Positions 25,900 through 35,329 of a DNA stretch of 64,000 bases are shown one piece after another. Source of the stretch: Aliiroseovarius salicola. GTDB lineage: Bacteria > Pseudomonadota > Alphaproteobacteria > Rhodobacterales > Rhodobacteraceae. Position 1 is the stretch's first letter. Each line of letters begins with the position of its first letter. A program made the translations under genes and the position numbers. The stretch covers positions 536,501 through 600,500 of the forward strand of contig NZ_JAQIIO010000001.1 in the NCBI RefSeq assembly GCF_027891095.1, written 5' to 3'. Under the pieces are notes generated by a model. That model ran no database searches. It was not told where the DNA came from and saw only the letters and a program-made list of their open reading frames with translations.

Positions 25900-27201
25900 T
25901 TAAGAGCGGTAATCGGCGTTGATCTGGATATAGGCGTGGGTCAGATCGCAGGTCCAGACAGTGCTCTTGCCTTCACCCAGACCGAAATCGACCGTGATCA
26001 CGATATCATCACCCTTGAAACACGCCGCACCGTCCTCTTCGCGATAGTCAGGCGACACCCAGCCTTTTTCAGCGACCAGGATATCTCCGAATGAGATCGA
26101 CAACCTGTCCCGCTCTGCATAGGCGCCCGACTTGCCGATCGCGGCAACAATCCGACCCCAGTTGGGATCTTCACCCGCCACGGCGGTTTTCACCAATGGC
26201 GAGTTGGCAATGGCGAGCGCATGGATCTTGGCATCTGCATCAGACCGGGCACCGGTCACGCGAATTTCGACAAATTTTGTTGCCCCTTCGCCGTCTTTAA
26301 CGACCTGATGCGCCAGATCGAGCATGACCGCGTTCAACGCGTCGCGGAACACCGCATTTTCGAGGCCGACTTCAGCGCCTGACGCGCCTGTGGCTGCCAG
26401 CAAGAGCGTGTCTGATGTCGATGTGTCGCTGTCCACGGTGATCGCGTTGAATGTTGTGTCGGTCAGATCTGAGAGCATCGACTGCAAGTCAGCTTGCGCA
26501 ACCTTGGCATCGGTGAAGATGAACACCAGCATGGTGGCCATGTCAGGGGCAATCATGCCCGAGCCTTTGGCGATGCCTGCGATATGCACTGTGCGATCAC
26601 CGACTTTCACCTCAGCCTTGGATCCCTTGGCAAAGGTGTCCGTGGTGCGAATGGCCTCGGCGGCGTCTTTCATGGCGTCTGGGGTCAGCAGCCCTTTAAG
26701 CTCATCGATTTTCGCGACAATGCGGTCATGGGGCAGGGGTTCGCCAATCACCCCGGTTGAGGCGGTGAAGACGCGTGAGCTGGGTACACCCAAAACGTCT
26801 GATACAGCGCTGGTGATTGCCTCAACCGATCCTGTTCCGGCGGCACCAGTAAACGCGTTGGAGTTACCTGCATTGACCAGAAAAGCGGCGCCTTCGCTCG
26901 CATCCCCTCCAAGCTTGGCCTGACAGTCCAGCACGGGTGCGGAGCGGGTAGAGGATTTGGTGAACGTCCCGGCGATTGTGGTGCCCGGGGCAAGCTCGGC
27001 CAACATCACATCCAGACGATCCGCATATTTCACACCCGCTTTTGCCGCAGCAAACCGCGCCCCAGCCACAACTGGCAGATCGGGAAATGCGTCAGGTGCC
27101 AGAGGCGCAATGTCATGCACATGGTTCTTTGCGTCAGCCAGTTGCTGCTTGAGCTTGCGAACCTTCTTTTTCAGCTTCGCGATCTTCTTGGTTTTACCCA
27201 T
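25900..27201 (-). CDS. argJ: Bifunctional ornithine acetyltransferase/N-acetylglutamate synthase
   Basis: ArgJ moves the acetyl group from N-acetylornithine to glutamate and can also make N-acetylglutamate, closing the cyclic arginine pathway. The 433-residue precursor has NAGNSNAFTG, the ASTGVIGEPLP loop, and KGSGMIAPDMATML, where self-cleavage before the threonine creates the two subunits. It carries an unusual N-terminal extension of about 28 residues (KKIAKLKKKVRKLKQQLADA) with a heptad pattern. The ATG at 27201 has a GGGGA site five bases upstream, supporting the extended start. It follows the parvulin gene by 11 bases. Confidence 0.94.
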   Translation of the reverse strand: MGKTKKIAKLKKKVRKLKQQLADAKNHVHDIAPLAPDAFPDLPVVAGARFAAAKAGVKYADRLDVMLAELAPGTTIAGTFTKSSTRSAPVLDCQAKLGGDASEGAAFLVNAGNSNAFTGAAGTGSVEAITSAVSDVLGVPSSRVFTASTGVIGEPLPHDRIVAKIDELKGLLTPDAMKDAAEAIRTTDTFAKGSKAEVKVGDRTVHIAGIAKGSGMIAPDMATMLVFIFTDAKVAQADLQSMLSDLTDTTFNAITVDSDTSTSDTLLLAATGASGAEVGLENAVFRDALNAVMLDLAHQVVKDGEGATKFVEIRVTGARSDADAKIHALAIANSPLVKTAVAGEDPNWGRIVAAIGKSGAYAERDRLSISFGDILVAEKGWVSPDYREEDGAACFKGDDIVITVDFGLGEGKSTVWTCDLTHAYIQINADYRS

Positions 27202-27212
27202 TCCGTTCCCCT

Positions 27213-28103
27213 TTATTGGTCGAGCAGCGACAAATTGCCAAGGGCTGCGGGGTCGATGGTGTTCAGATCAACCCGGTCGATGTTGGCCGCATCCAGAAGC
27301 TTTTGGACAGCCATTTCCACCGCATCGGTTTCGATCTTCACAGCCAGTTCTTCACGTACCTCGTCCAAGGGCGGGGCACCTTTCATGCGGGTTTCATTCA
27401 GCTTGACCACATGCCAGCCGAACTGGGTTTCCACCGGGGCCGAGACATTTCCGGGCTCAAGGGTCAAAACGGCGTCTTCAAAAGGTTTCACCATCATACC
27501 CTTGCCAAACCAGCCAAGGTCGCCGCCATTGGGGCCAGAGGGGCCGGTGGAGTGCTCTTTGGCGAGTTCCGCGAAATCCGCACCCGCCTCCAGCTCTACA
27601 ATCAATTCCTTTGCCTTTTCTTCGGCTTCCACCAGAATATGGGCGGCGTGAAACTCTTTGGTTGGCTCGGCGTCGGCATAGGCTTCATCATAAGCTGACT
27701 GAAGCGCCTCTTCGGTGACGGCGGTAGAAATCACTTCGTCCACTTTTTCGGTGGCGATGACCGAGCGGCGTTGGTTTTCAAGTTGAAGTTCTGCACGGTG
27801 GCTCAATTCGCCAATGGCTTGCCCCAGAACGGTTTGCTGGATCACCTGTTCGAGCAAACCTTGCAGCAAAACGTCATTGGGAAGGTTCTGATATTGCGGT
27901 GACAAACCCTGACGCGCGACGATCAAATGGCCAAGGGTGATGTCTTCACCATTCACGTTGGCTAGAACGGTTGCGCCATTTGCGTCGATTTTTACCATTT
28001 CGGCCGGTGCTTCCTCGACGTTGCCTGTCTCTTGTGCATGGGCAGGCAGGCCAATCATCAACGAAAGAGCGGTTCCCAGCAGGATGGTGGTGCGTTTCGA
28101 CAT
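27213..28103 (-). CDS. Periplasmic parvulin-type peptidyl-prolyl isomerase
   Basis: This is a 296-residue exported folding factor. The start at 28103 gives a clear signal peptide (TTILLGTALSLMIGLPAHAQ). An N-terminal SurA/PrsA-like helical region follows, then the parvulin domain from about residue 145: HAAHILVEAEEKAKELI, STGPSGPNGGDLGWFGKGMM, and FGWHVVKLNETR. It catalyses proline isomerisation in the periplasm, assisting outer-membrane or secreted proteins. It is divergent from secA (180-base gap) and upstream of argJ; this neighbourhood recurs in Rhodobacterales. Confidence 0.9.
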   Translation of the reverse strand: MSKRTTILLGTALSLMIGLPAHAQETGNVEEAPAEMVKIDANGATVLANVNGEDITLGHLIVARQGLSPQYQNLPNDVLLQGLLEQVIQQTVLGQAIGELSHRAELQLENQRRSVIATEKVDEVISTAVTEEALQSAYDEAYADAEPTKEFHAAHILVEAEEKAKELIVELEAGADFAELAKEHSTGPSGPNGGDLGWFGKGMMVKPFEDAVLTLEPGNVSAPVETQFGWHVVKLNETRMKGAPPLDEVREELAVKIETDAVEMAVQKLLDAANIDRVDLNTIDPAALGNLSLLDQ

Positions 28104-28282
28104 GAAATTCTCCCTCAGAGCGGGCCGGATGGCCCGGCAACATTGACTATTTTGTACCCGACGCTTACATCGCTTTGAGGCTTGAGAGCGCTGGTTCTTG
28201 GGCTCCTTGATAGGGGGCCGAACGGGGACGGGCAAGAACCCTCTGGTCAGACCAGCGACAAACCGTATTGAGGCACAATAAT

Positions 28283-30964
28283 ATGCTTGGAAAAATCGCC
28301 CGCGCCGTCTTTGGAACCCCCAATGACCGCAAGATCAAGGCCACTCGCCCAACCGTGGCGAAGATCAACGCGCTGGAAGAAGAATTTGCGGCCCTGTCCG
28401 ATGAGGGCATCAAGGCAAAAACCGAAGAATTCAAGAAACGCGTGGCTGAAGGTGAGAAACTCGACGCCATTCTGCCCGAGGCCTTCGCCAACTGTCGCGA
28501 AGCTGCCAAGCGGGCACTTGGCCTGCGCGCATTTGACACACAGTTGATGGGTGGGATGTTCCTGCATCAGGGCAATATCTCGGAAATGAAGACCGGTGAG
28601 GGTAAAACCCTCGTGGCAACCTTCCCGGCTTATCTGAACGCGCTCACCGGCAAAGGTGTGCATATCGTGACGGTGAACGATTATCTGGCCCGTCGTGACG
28701 CCGAATGGATGGGCAATGTGTTCGAAGCGCTGGGCATGACCACTGGTGTGATCTATCCGCAGCAGCCTGATGACGAAAAACGCGCGGCTTATGTTTGTGA
28801 CGTGACCTATGCCACCAATAACGAGCTTGGGTTCGATTATCTGCGCGACAACATGAAATCCGACCTCAAGGATATGTCGCAGCGCGGGCATAACTTTGCC
28901 ATCGTCGACGAAGTGGACTCGATCCTGATTGATGAGGCGCGGACACCGCTGATCATCTCTGGCCCGTCCGAAGATCGTTCGGAAATGTATGTGACCGTTG
29001 ACGGCCTGATCCCTGAGCTGCGTGAAGAGCATTTCACCATTGATGAAAAAGCCCGCAGCGCAACCTTCACGGAAGAGGGGAATGAATTTTTGGACGAGCT
29101 GGTGCATGCCAAGGGTTTGCTGCCAGAAGAGCAATCGCTCTATGATGCGGAAAGCACCACCCTGGTACACCACCTGAACCAGGGCCTGCGCGCGCATAAA
29201 CTTTTCAATCGCGACAAGGACTATATCGTTCGTGATGGCGAAGTGGTTCTGATCGACGAATTTACTGGCCGGATGATGGCAGGTCGTCGTCTGTCTGACG
29301 GTCTGCATCAGGCCATCGAAGCCAAAGAAGGCTGCAAGACCCAGCCGGAAAACGTGACCCTCGCGTCCGTGACCTTCCAGAACTATTTCCGTCTTTACAA
29401 TGTGTTGTCCGGAATGACCGGCACTGCGCTGACCGAAGCCGATGAATTTGAGGAAATCTATGGTCTGGGTGTGGTCGAAGTGCCCACCAACAAGCCGATT
29501 GCCCGGATTGACGAACATGATGCCGTCTATCGCACCGGGGTCGAGAAATTCAACGCCATCGTTGAAGAGATCCAGAAGGCCAATGAAAAGGGTCAGCCGA
29601 TCCTTGTGGGGACCACTTCGATCGAGAAATCCGAGTTCCTGTCTGATCTTCTCAACAAAGCCAAGGTGAAACACGATGTTCTGAACGCTCGTCAGCACGA
29701 GCGCGAGGCGCAGATCGTGGCGGATGCCGGCAAGCTGGGCGCAGTGACCATCGCCACCAACATGGCGGGCCGCGGTACCGACATTAAGCTTGGCGGCAAT
29801 GTCGAGTTCAAGATCATGGAAGCGATCGAAGCCAATCCCGACGCTGACCCGGCTGAGATCCGCACGCAGGTTGAAGAGGCGCACAAATCTGACGAACAGG
29901 CAGTTAAAGACGCAGGTGGCCTGTTCGTGCTGGCCACTGAACGCCATGAAAGCCGCCGGATCGACAACCAGCTGCGCGGCCGTTCCGGTCGTCAGGGTGA
30001 CCCGGGCCGTTCTTCCTTCTTCCTGTCATTGGAAGACGACCTAATGCGGATCTTTGGATCTGAACGTCTGGAGAAAGTGCTCTCGACGCTGGGCATGAAA
30101 GAAGGCGAAGCCATTGTGCACCCTTGGGTGAACAAGTCGCTCGAACGTGCGCAGGCCAAAGTCGAAGGGCGCAACTTCGACATTCGTAAGCAGCTGTTGA
30201 AATTCGATGACGTGATGAATGACCAGCGGAAGGCCATCTTTGGCCAGCGCATGGAGATCATGGAAACTGAGGACCTGTCCGAGATTGTCGGCGATATGCG
30301 TCACCAGATGATCGACGATATGGTGGATGGCTATATGCCGCCGAAATCCTATGCAGATCAGTGGGATACGCAGGGGCTTCATGATGGTGTTGTCGAAAAC
30401 CTGAGCATGGATCTGCCGGTGATCGACTGGGCCGGCGAAGAAGGTGTGGACGATGATGTGATCCGCGAACGCCTGTATGATGCGTCGGACGAGATGATGG
30501 CGAAGAAAGCCGTTGATTTCGGACCTGAGAACATGCGCTCGATCGAAAAGCAGATCCTGCTGCAGACCATCGACACGAAATGGCGTGAACACCTTCTGAC
30601 GCTGGATCACCTGCGCTCGGTTGTGGGTTTCCGTGGCTATGCGCAGCGCGACCCGCTGAGCGAATACAAAAACGAAGCCTTCCAGCTGTTTGAAAGCCTG
30701 CTGGATGGGTTGCGCCTGGATGTCACCAAACGCCTCTCGCAGATCCGTCCGATGACAGAAGAAGAGCAGGCGGCGATGATGCAGCAGATGGTCCAGCAGC
30801 AACAGGCCAATATGGCCGCCGCAGATGCGTCTGAGCAGGCACAGGCCGCTGCCGATGGCGGGTTTGACGAAAACAACCCGGCGACCTGGGGCAACCCGTC
30901 GCGCAACGATGCCTGCCCCTGTGGGTCCGGCAAGAAATTCAAACATTGCCACGGCAAGATCTAA
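28283..30964 (+). CDS. secA: Preprotein translocase ATPase SecA
   Basis: SecA is the motor that drives preproteins through SecYEG. The 893-residue protein starts at [11 protein letters not shown] with GAGG upstream. It has Walker [11 protein letters not shown], the DEVD box [15 protein letters not shown], the helicase motif [13 protein letters not shown], and [13 protein letters not shown]. The C terminus ends with the zinc-binding SEC-C motif [14 protein letters not shown], which binds SecB, encoded at 2069-2551. The rpiB gene follows after 16 bases. Confidence 0.98.
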   Translation: MLGKIARAVFGTPNDRKIKATRPTVAKINALEEEFAALSDEGIKAKTEEFKKRVAEGEKLDAILPEAFANCREAAKRALGLRAFDTQLMGGMFLHQGNISEMKTGEGKTLVATFPAYLNALTGKGVHIVTVNDYLARRDAEWMGNVFEALGMTTGVIYPQQPDDEKRAAYVCDVTYATNNELGFDYLRDNMKSDLKDMSQRGHNFAIVDEVDSILIDEARTPLIISGPSEDRSEMYVTVDGLIPELREEHFTIDEKARSATFTEEGNEFLDELVHAKGLLPEEQSLYDAESTTLVHHLNQGLRAHKLFNRDKDYIVRDGEVVLIDEFTGRMMAGRRLSDGLHQAIEAKEGCKTQPENVTLASVTFQNYFRLYNVLSGMTGTALTEADEFEEIYGLGVVEVPTNKPIARIDEHDAVYRTGVEKFNAIVEEIQKANEKGQPILVGTTSIEKSEFLSDLLNKAKVKHDVLNARQHEREAQIVADAGKLGAVTIATNMAGRGTDIKLGGNVEFKIMEAIEANPDADPAEIRTQVEEAHKSDEQAVKDAGGLFVLATERHESRRIDNQLRGRSGRQGDPGRSSFFLSLEDDLMRIFGSERLEKVLSTLGMKEGEAIVHPWVNKSLERAQAKVEGRNFDIRKQLLKFDDVMNDQRKAIFGQRMEIMETEDLSEIVGDMRHQMIDDMVDGYMPPKSYADQWDTQGLHDGVVENLSMDLPVIDWAGEEGVDDDVIRERLYDASDEMMAKKAVDFGPENMRSIEKQILLQTIDTKWREHLLTLDHLRSVVGFRGYAQRDPLSEYKNEAFQLFESLLDGLRLDVTKRLSQIRPMTEEEQAAMMQQMVQQQQANMAAADASEQAQAAADGGFDENNPATWGNPSRNDACPCGSGKKFKHCHGKI

Positions 30965-30980
30965 GGTGGAACCATCTGAT

Positions 30981-31430
30981 ATGACTGAATCCAAACGCAT
31001 CGTTCTGTCCAGCGACCATGCTGACATCGCGCTTCGCCAGACCATTGCCGAGCATGTCGCCGCCAAGGGGTGGGATGTGATCGATATCGGTCCCACCACG
31101 TCCGAAAGCACTCATTACCCCAAGCACGGTGAAGAAGCGGCGCGGCGTATTGCGTCAGGTGAGTGCCAGCTGGGCATCATTCTGTGTGGTACCGGTCAGG
31201 GCATCATGATGGCGGCAAACAAGGTAAAGGGCATTCGTTGCGGTGTCTGTTCCGACACGTTTTCTGCCCGCATGATCCGTGAGCACAATGATGCGAACAT
31301 GCTTTCGATTGGTGCGCGCGTGATTGGTGAGGGTCTCGCGCTGGATATTGTGGACGCATTCCTGTCTGCCGAATTCGAAGGCGGCCGCCACGCGACTCGC
31401 GTCGATATGATCAAGGCGATCGAGGAATAG
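30981..31430 (+). CDS. rpiB: Ribose 5-phosphate isomerase B
   Basis: The enzyme interconverts ribose 5-phosphate and ribulose 5-phosphate. The 149-residue protein has the RpiB/LacAB fold features: SSDHADIALRQTI at the N terminus, IGPTTSESTHYPKHGEEAA, the active-site loop GIILCGTGQGIMMAANK with cysteine, and NDANMLSIGARVIGEG. The start at 30981 follows secA closely, so the genes may be co-transcribed. An allose-6-phosphate isomerase role is possible but no allose genes are nearby. Confidence 0.9.
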   Translation: MTESKRIVLSSDHADIALRQTIAEHVAAKGWDVIDIGPTTSESTHYPKHGEEAARRIASGECQLGIILCGTGQGIMMAANKVKGIRCGVCSDTFSARMIREHNDANMLSIGARVIGEGLALDIVDAFLSAEFEGGRHATRVDMIKAIEE

Positions 31431-31500
31431 TGGTTCTCCCAATCATGCCTTTTGTCTTGCTTTGAATCTGTTTCCATCGGGGCAAAAATAGGGCGTGATT

Positions 31501-31559
31501 GTTTATCCTATTGAAGATAAACGAAAATTGCAGTGATAACGCTTGTCCAAATCCGTTAT
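31501..31559. promoter_or_regulatory. Two inverted repeats upstream of the unknown membrane protein gene
   Basis: GTTTATC (31501-31507) and GATAAAC (31516-31522) form a seven-base inverted repeat with an eight-base spacer. A second pair, ATAACG (31536-31541) and CGTTAT (31554-31559), follows. They lie in the 194-base gap before the gene at 31625 and could be operator sites; no regulator is identified. Confidence 0.35.
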
Positions 31560-31624
31560 TGCTCCCCAAAACCGGCACATTCCTCTGCCAGTGTTAGGGA
31601 GAATCGGACTCAGAGGAGACAGTC

Positions 31625-32800
31625 ATGCGCAACATCGTGGGGCAGTTGAAAGCGATTGACCTGAAAAGCGTCGACCTGAAAGGCATCGATAAGAAACGAA
31701 TGGGCACTGCAGCGGTGACCTTGGTGGTTGCGCTGGGTGCAGGATATTACATGCAGGCAGGCAAGCCTGCCGCCTCTCAGGGCCAACCAACTGTGGCAAT
31801 GCCGGTGCAGACCGCCTCGGTTATGCCCGTATCCACAGATGAACCTGTCGAAGCGGCAATTGCCGCATCGCCTGCAGAGATCGCAGGGGCAGCTGATTCC
31901 ACGACTTTGGCAGAAGAAGCGCTGGCAGATGTCTCCATGGCGGATGAAATTCCGCCCGCGAACGTCGTTCTTGAAGCAAATGTGGTGCAGGATGAAGTTG
32001 CGTCTGCCCAGGCCCTTGATCCTGCATCGGAAGATGTAGGAACGAATGAGGTATTTGATCTTGCCGCGCTTGAAACCACGCCTCCTAGCCCGGTTGAATC
32101 CAATGCAGCCCCACTTGCAGAAAACGCGTGTGAACCGGTTCTGACAGCGGTGGCCAGTGATATGGCGATGATGACGGTGACAATCTCTGCTCCGTGCCAT
32201 GCAAACGCAACGGTAGAATTTGCGCATGAAGGCCTGCGCTTTTCCGAACGTCTGGATGAAAATGGCGAGGTCTCGCAGCTTGTGCCAGCGTTGTTGCCAG
32301 AGGCAAAAGTGACCGCTTATCTGGACGATGATTCAAGCGCCGAAGTCGAATTGACCATTCCCGAAGCCAGCCAGTATTACCGTGCCGCTCTTGTCTGGCA
32401 GGGCGCAACCGGTCTGCAACTGCACGCCTTCGAAGAAGGGGCAGATTACGGACAAGAGGGCCACCTTTGGTCTGAGGCACCGGGCAATACAGCACGTTCC
32501 AAATCGGGGCTGGGTGGATATGTCACCATGCTGGGTACTGTTGCCAAGGGTTATGCCGCGGATGTTTATACATTTCCGGCTTATCTGATGCGATCGCTCA
32601 CTGGCCCCAAACTTTCGATTGAAGCGCATGTTCTTGAAAACACATGTGAAAACAATATTGAAGCTGTGTATTTGCGTGCCGATGGCAGCAATGCGCCAAC
32701 CCAAATGCCAGTAGAAATCTTTGCGCCCGGGTGCGATGCGATTGGGGAGTATCTTGTTCTGCAGGACATGCCAAAAGCTCTGCAAATTGCCTTGAAGTGA
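31625..32800 (+). CDS. Unknown membrane-anchored periplasmic protein
   Basis: I do not recognise this 391-residue protein. Its N terminus has short near-repeats (KAIDLKSVDLKGIDKKR) before one membrane helix at about residues 26-45. A low-complexity acidic Ala/Val/Pro-rich linker runs to about residue 155, and a folded C-terminal domain starts at ENACEPVLTAVASDM. This domain holds four cysteines, which could form two disulfides if it faces the periplasm. An AGAGGAG site precedes the ATG. The next gene, a phosphate-binding-like/OmpA fusion, lies 118 bases downstream on the same strand. Confidence 0.7.
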   Translation: MRNIVGQLKAIDLKSVDLKGIDKKRMGTAAVTLVVALGAGYYMQAGKPAASQGQPTVAMPVQTASVMPVSTDEPVEAAIAASPAEIAGAADSTTLAEEALADVSMADEIPPANVVLEANVVQDEVASAQALDPASEDVGTNEVFDLAALETTPPSPVESNAAPLAENACEPVLTAVASDMAMMTVTISAPCHANATVEFAHEGLRFSERLDENGEVSQLVPALLPEAKVTAYLDDDSSAEVELTIPEASQYYRAALVWQGATGLQLHAFEEGADYGQEGHLWSEAPGNTARSKSGLGGYVTMLGTVAKGYAADVYTFPAYLMRSLTGPKLSIEAHVLENTCENNIEAVYLRADGSNAPTQMPVEIFAPGCDAIGEYLVLQDMPKALQIALK

Positions 32801-32815
32801 CACACAACTGCGTGC

Positions 32816-32859
32816 AGTCAGGCAACAAACTGCCTGACTCACAACAGATGGTCTGTTGT
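32816..32859. repeat. Pair of adjacent hairpins between 31625 and 32919 genes
   Basis: AGTCAGGCA (32816-32824) pairs with TGCCTGACT (32831-32839), and ACAACAGA (32841-32848) pairs with TCTGTTGT (32852-32859). Neither is followed by a T tract. They may be a processing or partial termination signal between the two genes. Confidence 0.5.
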
Positions 32860-32918
32860 CCCCGCGCCAACTGCTGCATACTCTCGTCAATTCTAATCGA
32901 ACGTTGCAGAGGCAGACC

Positions 32919-34478
32919 ATGAACTATCTGCGTGCGGCCATATGCGCCGCACTTTTTCTTGCTTGGCAGGGAGGACATGCCAAGGCAGAGGATATCTCCC
33001 TTATCGCGCGTGACGGGTCGATTACCCTTTCCGGAAATCTGATCGGTTATGATGGTGAGTTTTACCGCATCGAGACGGAATATGGCATCCTGACCGTGGA
33101 TGGTTCGGGGGTGCGTTGCGAAGGTCCTGGCTGCCCCAATCTGGGGGCCTATGTTGCAGATCTGGTGATTTCTGGGGCGCATGAACTTGGGGCGATTCTC
33201 ATGCCTGCCTTGGTCGAAGGGTTCGCCCTGCGACAGGGGTATGCGCTGAAGCGCGAAGAGCAGCAGGCTGGGCGTGTGCAATACACGCTTTACGAAGGTG
33301 ACGCCGGACAGAAAGCCGCCCAGATCACCATTCAACTGGGGTCCTCAAACGAAGGGTTTGCGGATTTGCTTGGTCATAAGGCGGATATCGTTCTGTCACA
33401 GCGTGAAGTCAATTCCCGAGAGCGTGTGATGGCCTATGAGGCGGGGCTCGGAGATTTAAACAGTCGGCGACAAGAGCGTGTATTGGCACTGAACGGATTG
33501 GTCCCAGTGGTTTCCCCGGGCAATCCGGTGCGCCGCCTGTCGATGTCCCAGCTTGCCGCGATTTATGCTGGCAAGATCACCAGCTGGCAAGAGTTGGGGG
33601 GAGAGGATGCGCCCATAACCCCTTATTTGCAGGCGGAGGGGACAGGCTTTGCGCCCATTTTCGAGAAAAAAGTGATCTCGGCACAAGGTACACGCTTGTC
33701 CGATCGTGTCGTTCGCGTGCAAAGCGATGCGGCCCTGCTGGATGCTGTCGTGCGGGATCCATTTGGATTGGGTATCGCGCCATATACCCGTCAGGGTAAC
33801 AATGAGATTGTCCAGCTTTCAGGACGGTGCGGGTTTGGTGTTGATGCAACTGAACTGGCGATCAAAGCAGAAGATTACCCACTGACCACCCCTATTTACC
33901 TTTACCTTCCAGAACTGCGCTTGCCGCAGCTGGGCAGAGAACTTCTGACTTACCTGCGCAGTGAAGCCGCGCAGCTGGTGACGCGCCGGGCAGGATATGT
34001 GGATCAGGCAATGTCGGTGGTGCCGCTGTCTCATCAGGGGGACCGGCTGGCGAATGCGATTGCGATGGCAGGGGACGAGATCACTCTTGAGGAATTGCAG
34101 CGCTTGTCGCGCTTTGTCACGCGGCAAAGCCGCTTGTCCCTGACGTTCCGCTTTGAAGGTGGCTCTACCTATCTGGATGCGCCGTCACGGTCCAATGTAA
34201 CTCTGCTGGCGCGTGCGCTTGAGGCAGGGCGATTTGACGGGCGCAAGATGAGCTTTGTTGGATTTTCAGACGGTCAGGGTGCCGCTGCGCAGAACCTCAA
34301 TCTGTCTCGTAAACGTGCGGATGCAGTGCGGCAGGCCGTTCTGGCTGAGGCAGAAGGGTTAGACACCACGCGCGTGGCGCTAGGGGTCGAGGCGTTCGGG
34401 GAGGCTTTGCCCATGGCGTGTGACGAAAGCGCCTGGGGGCGGGGAGTGAACCGACGGGTGGAAATTTGGCTGGATTGA
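32919..34478 (+). CDS. Phosphate-binding-protein-like domain fused to OmpA domain
   Basis: This is a 519-residue envelope protein. Residues 1-24 form a signal peptide ending at GGHAKAE. Residues 25-75 look like a small N-terminal domain with a Cys pair (VRCEGPGC). From about residue 95 to 390 it resembles a PstS-type periplasmic binding domain: IVLSQREVNSRERV, YAGKITSWQELGGEDAPI and DPFGLGIAPYTRQGN. The C-terminal OmpA domain (about 405-519) has SRSNVTLLARAL, VGFSDGQGAAAQNLNLSRKRA and NRRVEIWLD, expected to bind peptidoglycan. The start has GAGG upstream. The combination suggests a wall-anchored ligand-binding or sensing protein. Confidence 0.83.
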   Translation: MNYLRAAICAALFLAWQGGHAKAEDISLIARDGSITLSGNLIGYDGEFYRIETEYGILTVDGSGVRCEGPGCPNLGAYVADLVISGAHELGAILMPALVEGFALRQGYALKREEQQAGRVQYTLYEGDAGQKAAQITIQLGSSNEGFADLLGHKADIVLSQREVNSRERVMAYEAGLGDLNSRRQERVLALNGLVPVVSPGNPVRRLSMSQLAAIYAGKITSWQELGGEDAPITPYLQAEGTGFAPIFEKKVISAQGTRLSDRVVRVQSDAALLDAVVRDPFGLGIAPYTRQGNNEIVQLSGRCGFGVDATELAIKAEDYPLTTPIYLYLPELRLPQLGRELLTYLRSEAAQLVTRRAGYVDQAMSVVPLSHQGDRLANAIAMAGDEITLEELQRLSRFVTRQSRLSLTFRFEGGSTYLDAPSRSNVTLLARALEAGRFDGRKMSFVGFSDGQGAAAQNLNLSRKRADAVRQAVLAEAEGLDTTRVALGVEAFGEALPMACDESAWGRGVNRRVEIWLD

Positions 34479-34507
34479 TCTCGCGTCTTTTTGCTTTTGA
34501 ACGACTG

Positions 34508-35278
34508 TCAGAGGTACCCTTGTGCACGGAAGCTCAGTTCATCTGATTTTCCGACCACAAGGTGATCATGCAGTGAAATTCCCAGTGCAGTAGCGGCCTG
34601 TTCCACTTGGCGCGTCATCTGCATGTCGCTTTCTGATGGGGTTGGATCCCCCGAAGGGTGGTTGTGGACAAGGATAAGCGCCGAGGCATTCAGCTCTAGC
34701 GCCCGCTTAACCACCTCGCGTGGATAGACCGGAACGTGATCCACAGTGCCTTGCGCCTGTTCTTCATCTGCGATCAGCACGTTTTTCGTATCGAGATACA
34801 GAACTCGGAACTGCTCGGTTTGCCGATGCGCCATGGTGGTGTGGCAATAATCGACCAGACTGTCCCAGGATGAGATCACATGTCGCTGCATCACGCGGGA
34901 CCGGGCCAGCCGGTGCGCTGCCGCCTCGACAATCTTGAGTTCTGTGATCACCGATGGCCCGATGCCATGGAGTTCTTGCAGGCGCGAAACCGGGGCAGAG
35001 ATCACTCCGTTGAAATCTCCGAATCGGTCAAGCAGGCGTCGGGCCATAGGTTTTACATCCTGACGTGGGATCGCACGGAAGAGCACCAGTTCCAGCATTT
35101 CATAGTCGGGCAGGGCGGCTGCCCCGCCTGTCATGAACCGCTCCCGCAGGCGCTTGCGGTGATCCTTGATATAGGAGGGCAGGCGCCCTTTCTCTTGTTT
35201 GACAGGAACCGGCAGGGCCTCATCCGTGTCAAACAAACTCATGGGCTTTTCGCCAAAAGAAAAGGGTTGGTGCGTCAT
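34508..35278 (-). CDS. radC: RadC-family JAB/MPN domain protein
   Basis: This is a 256-residue RadC (UPF0758) protein. The N-terminal part has a helix-hairpin-helix-like region (LQELHGIGPSVITELKIVEA), and the C-terminal metalloprotease-like domain carries the JAMM signature LVHNHPSGDPTPSESD, with the two histidines and aspartate for zinc. The family was once linked to DNA repair, but its role is not established. The start is uncertain between 35278, which has AAGGG upstream, and the ATG at 35242. It lies downstream of dnaJ on the same strand. Confidence 0.88.
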   Translation of the reverse strand: MTHQPFSFGEKPMSLFDTDEALPVPVKQEKGRLPSYIKDHRKRLRERFMTGGAAALPDYEMLELVLFRAIPRQDVKPMARRLLDRFGDFNGVISAPVSRLQELHGIGPSVITELKIVEAAAHRLARSRVMQRHVISSWDSLVDYCHTTMAHRQTEQFRVLYLDTKNVLIADEEQAQGTVDHVPVYPREVVKRALELNASALILVHNHPSGDPTPSESDMQMTRQVEQAATALGISLHDHLVVGKSDELSFRAQGYL

Positions 35279-35329
35279 ACACCAACCCTTGCATAGCTTT
35301 GGTAAAGCAATGGTTAAGGCAAACCAGCT

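Noticed and set aside
27937-28146. Plus-strand frame overlapping the parvulin gene start
   Set aside because: It lies opposite the signal peptide region of a confident gene and has no own signals.
28247-29947. Long open frame antisense to secA
   Set aside because: It is explained by the third-position GC pattern of secA; its translation shows no domain.
30041-31111. Open frame antisense to the 3' end of secA and rpiB
   Set aside because: Both overlapped plus-strand genes are certain, and this frame has no family match or start signal.
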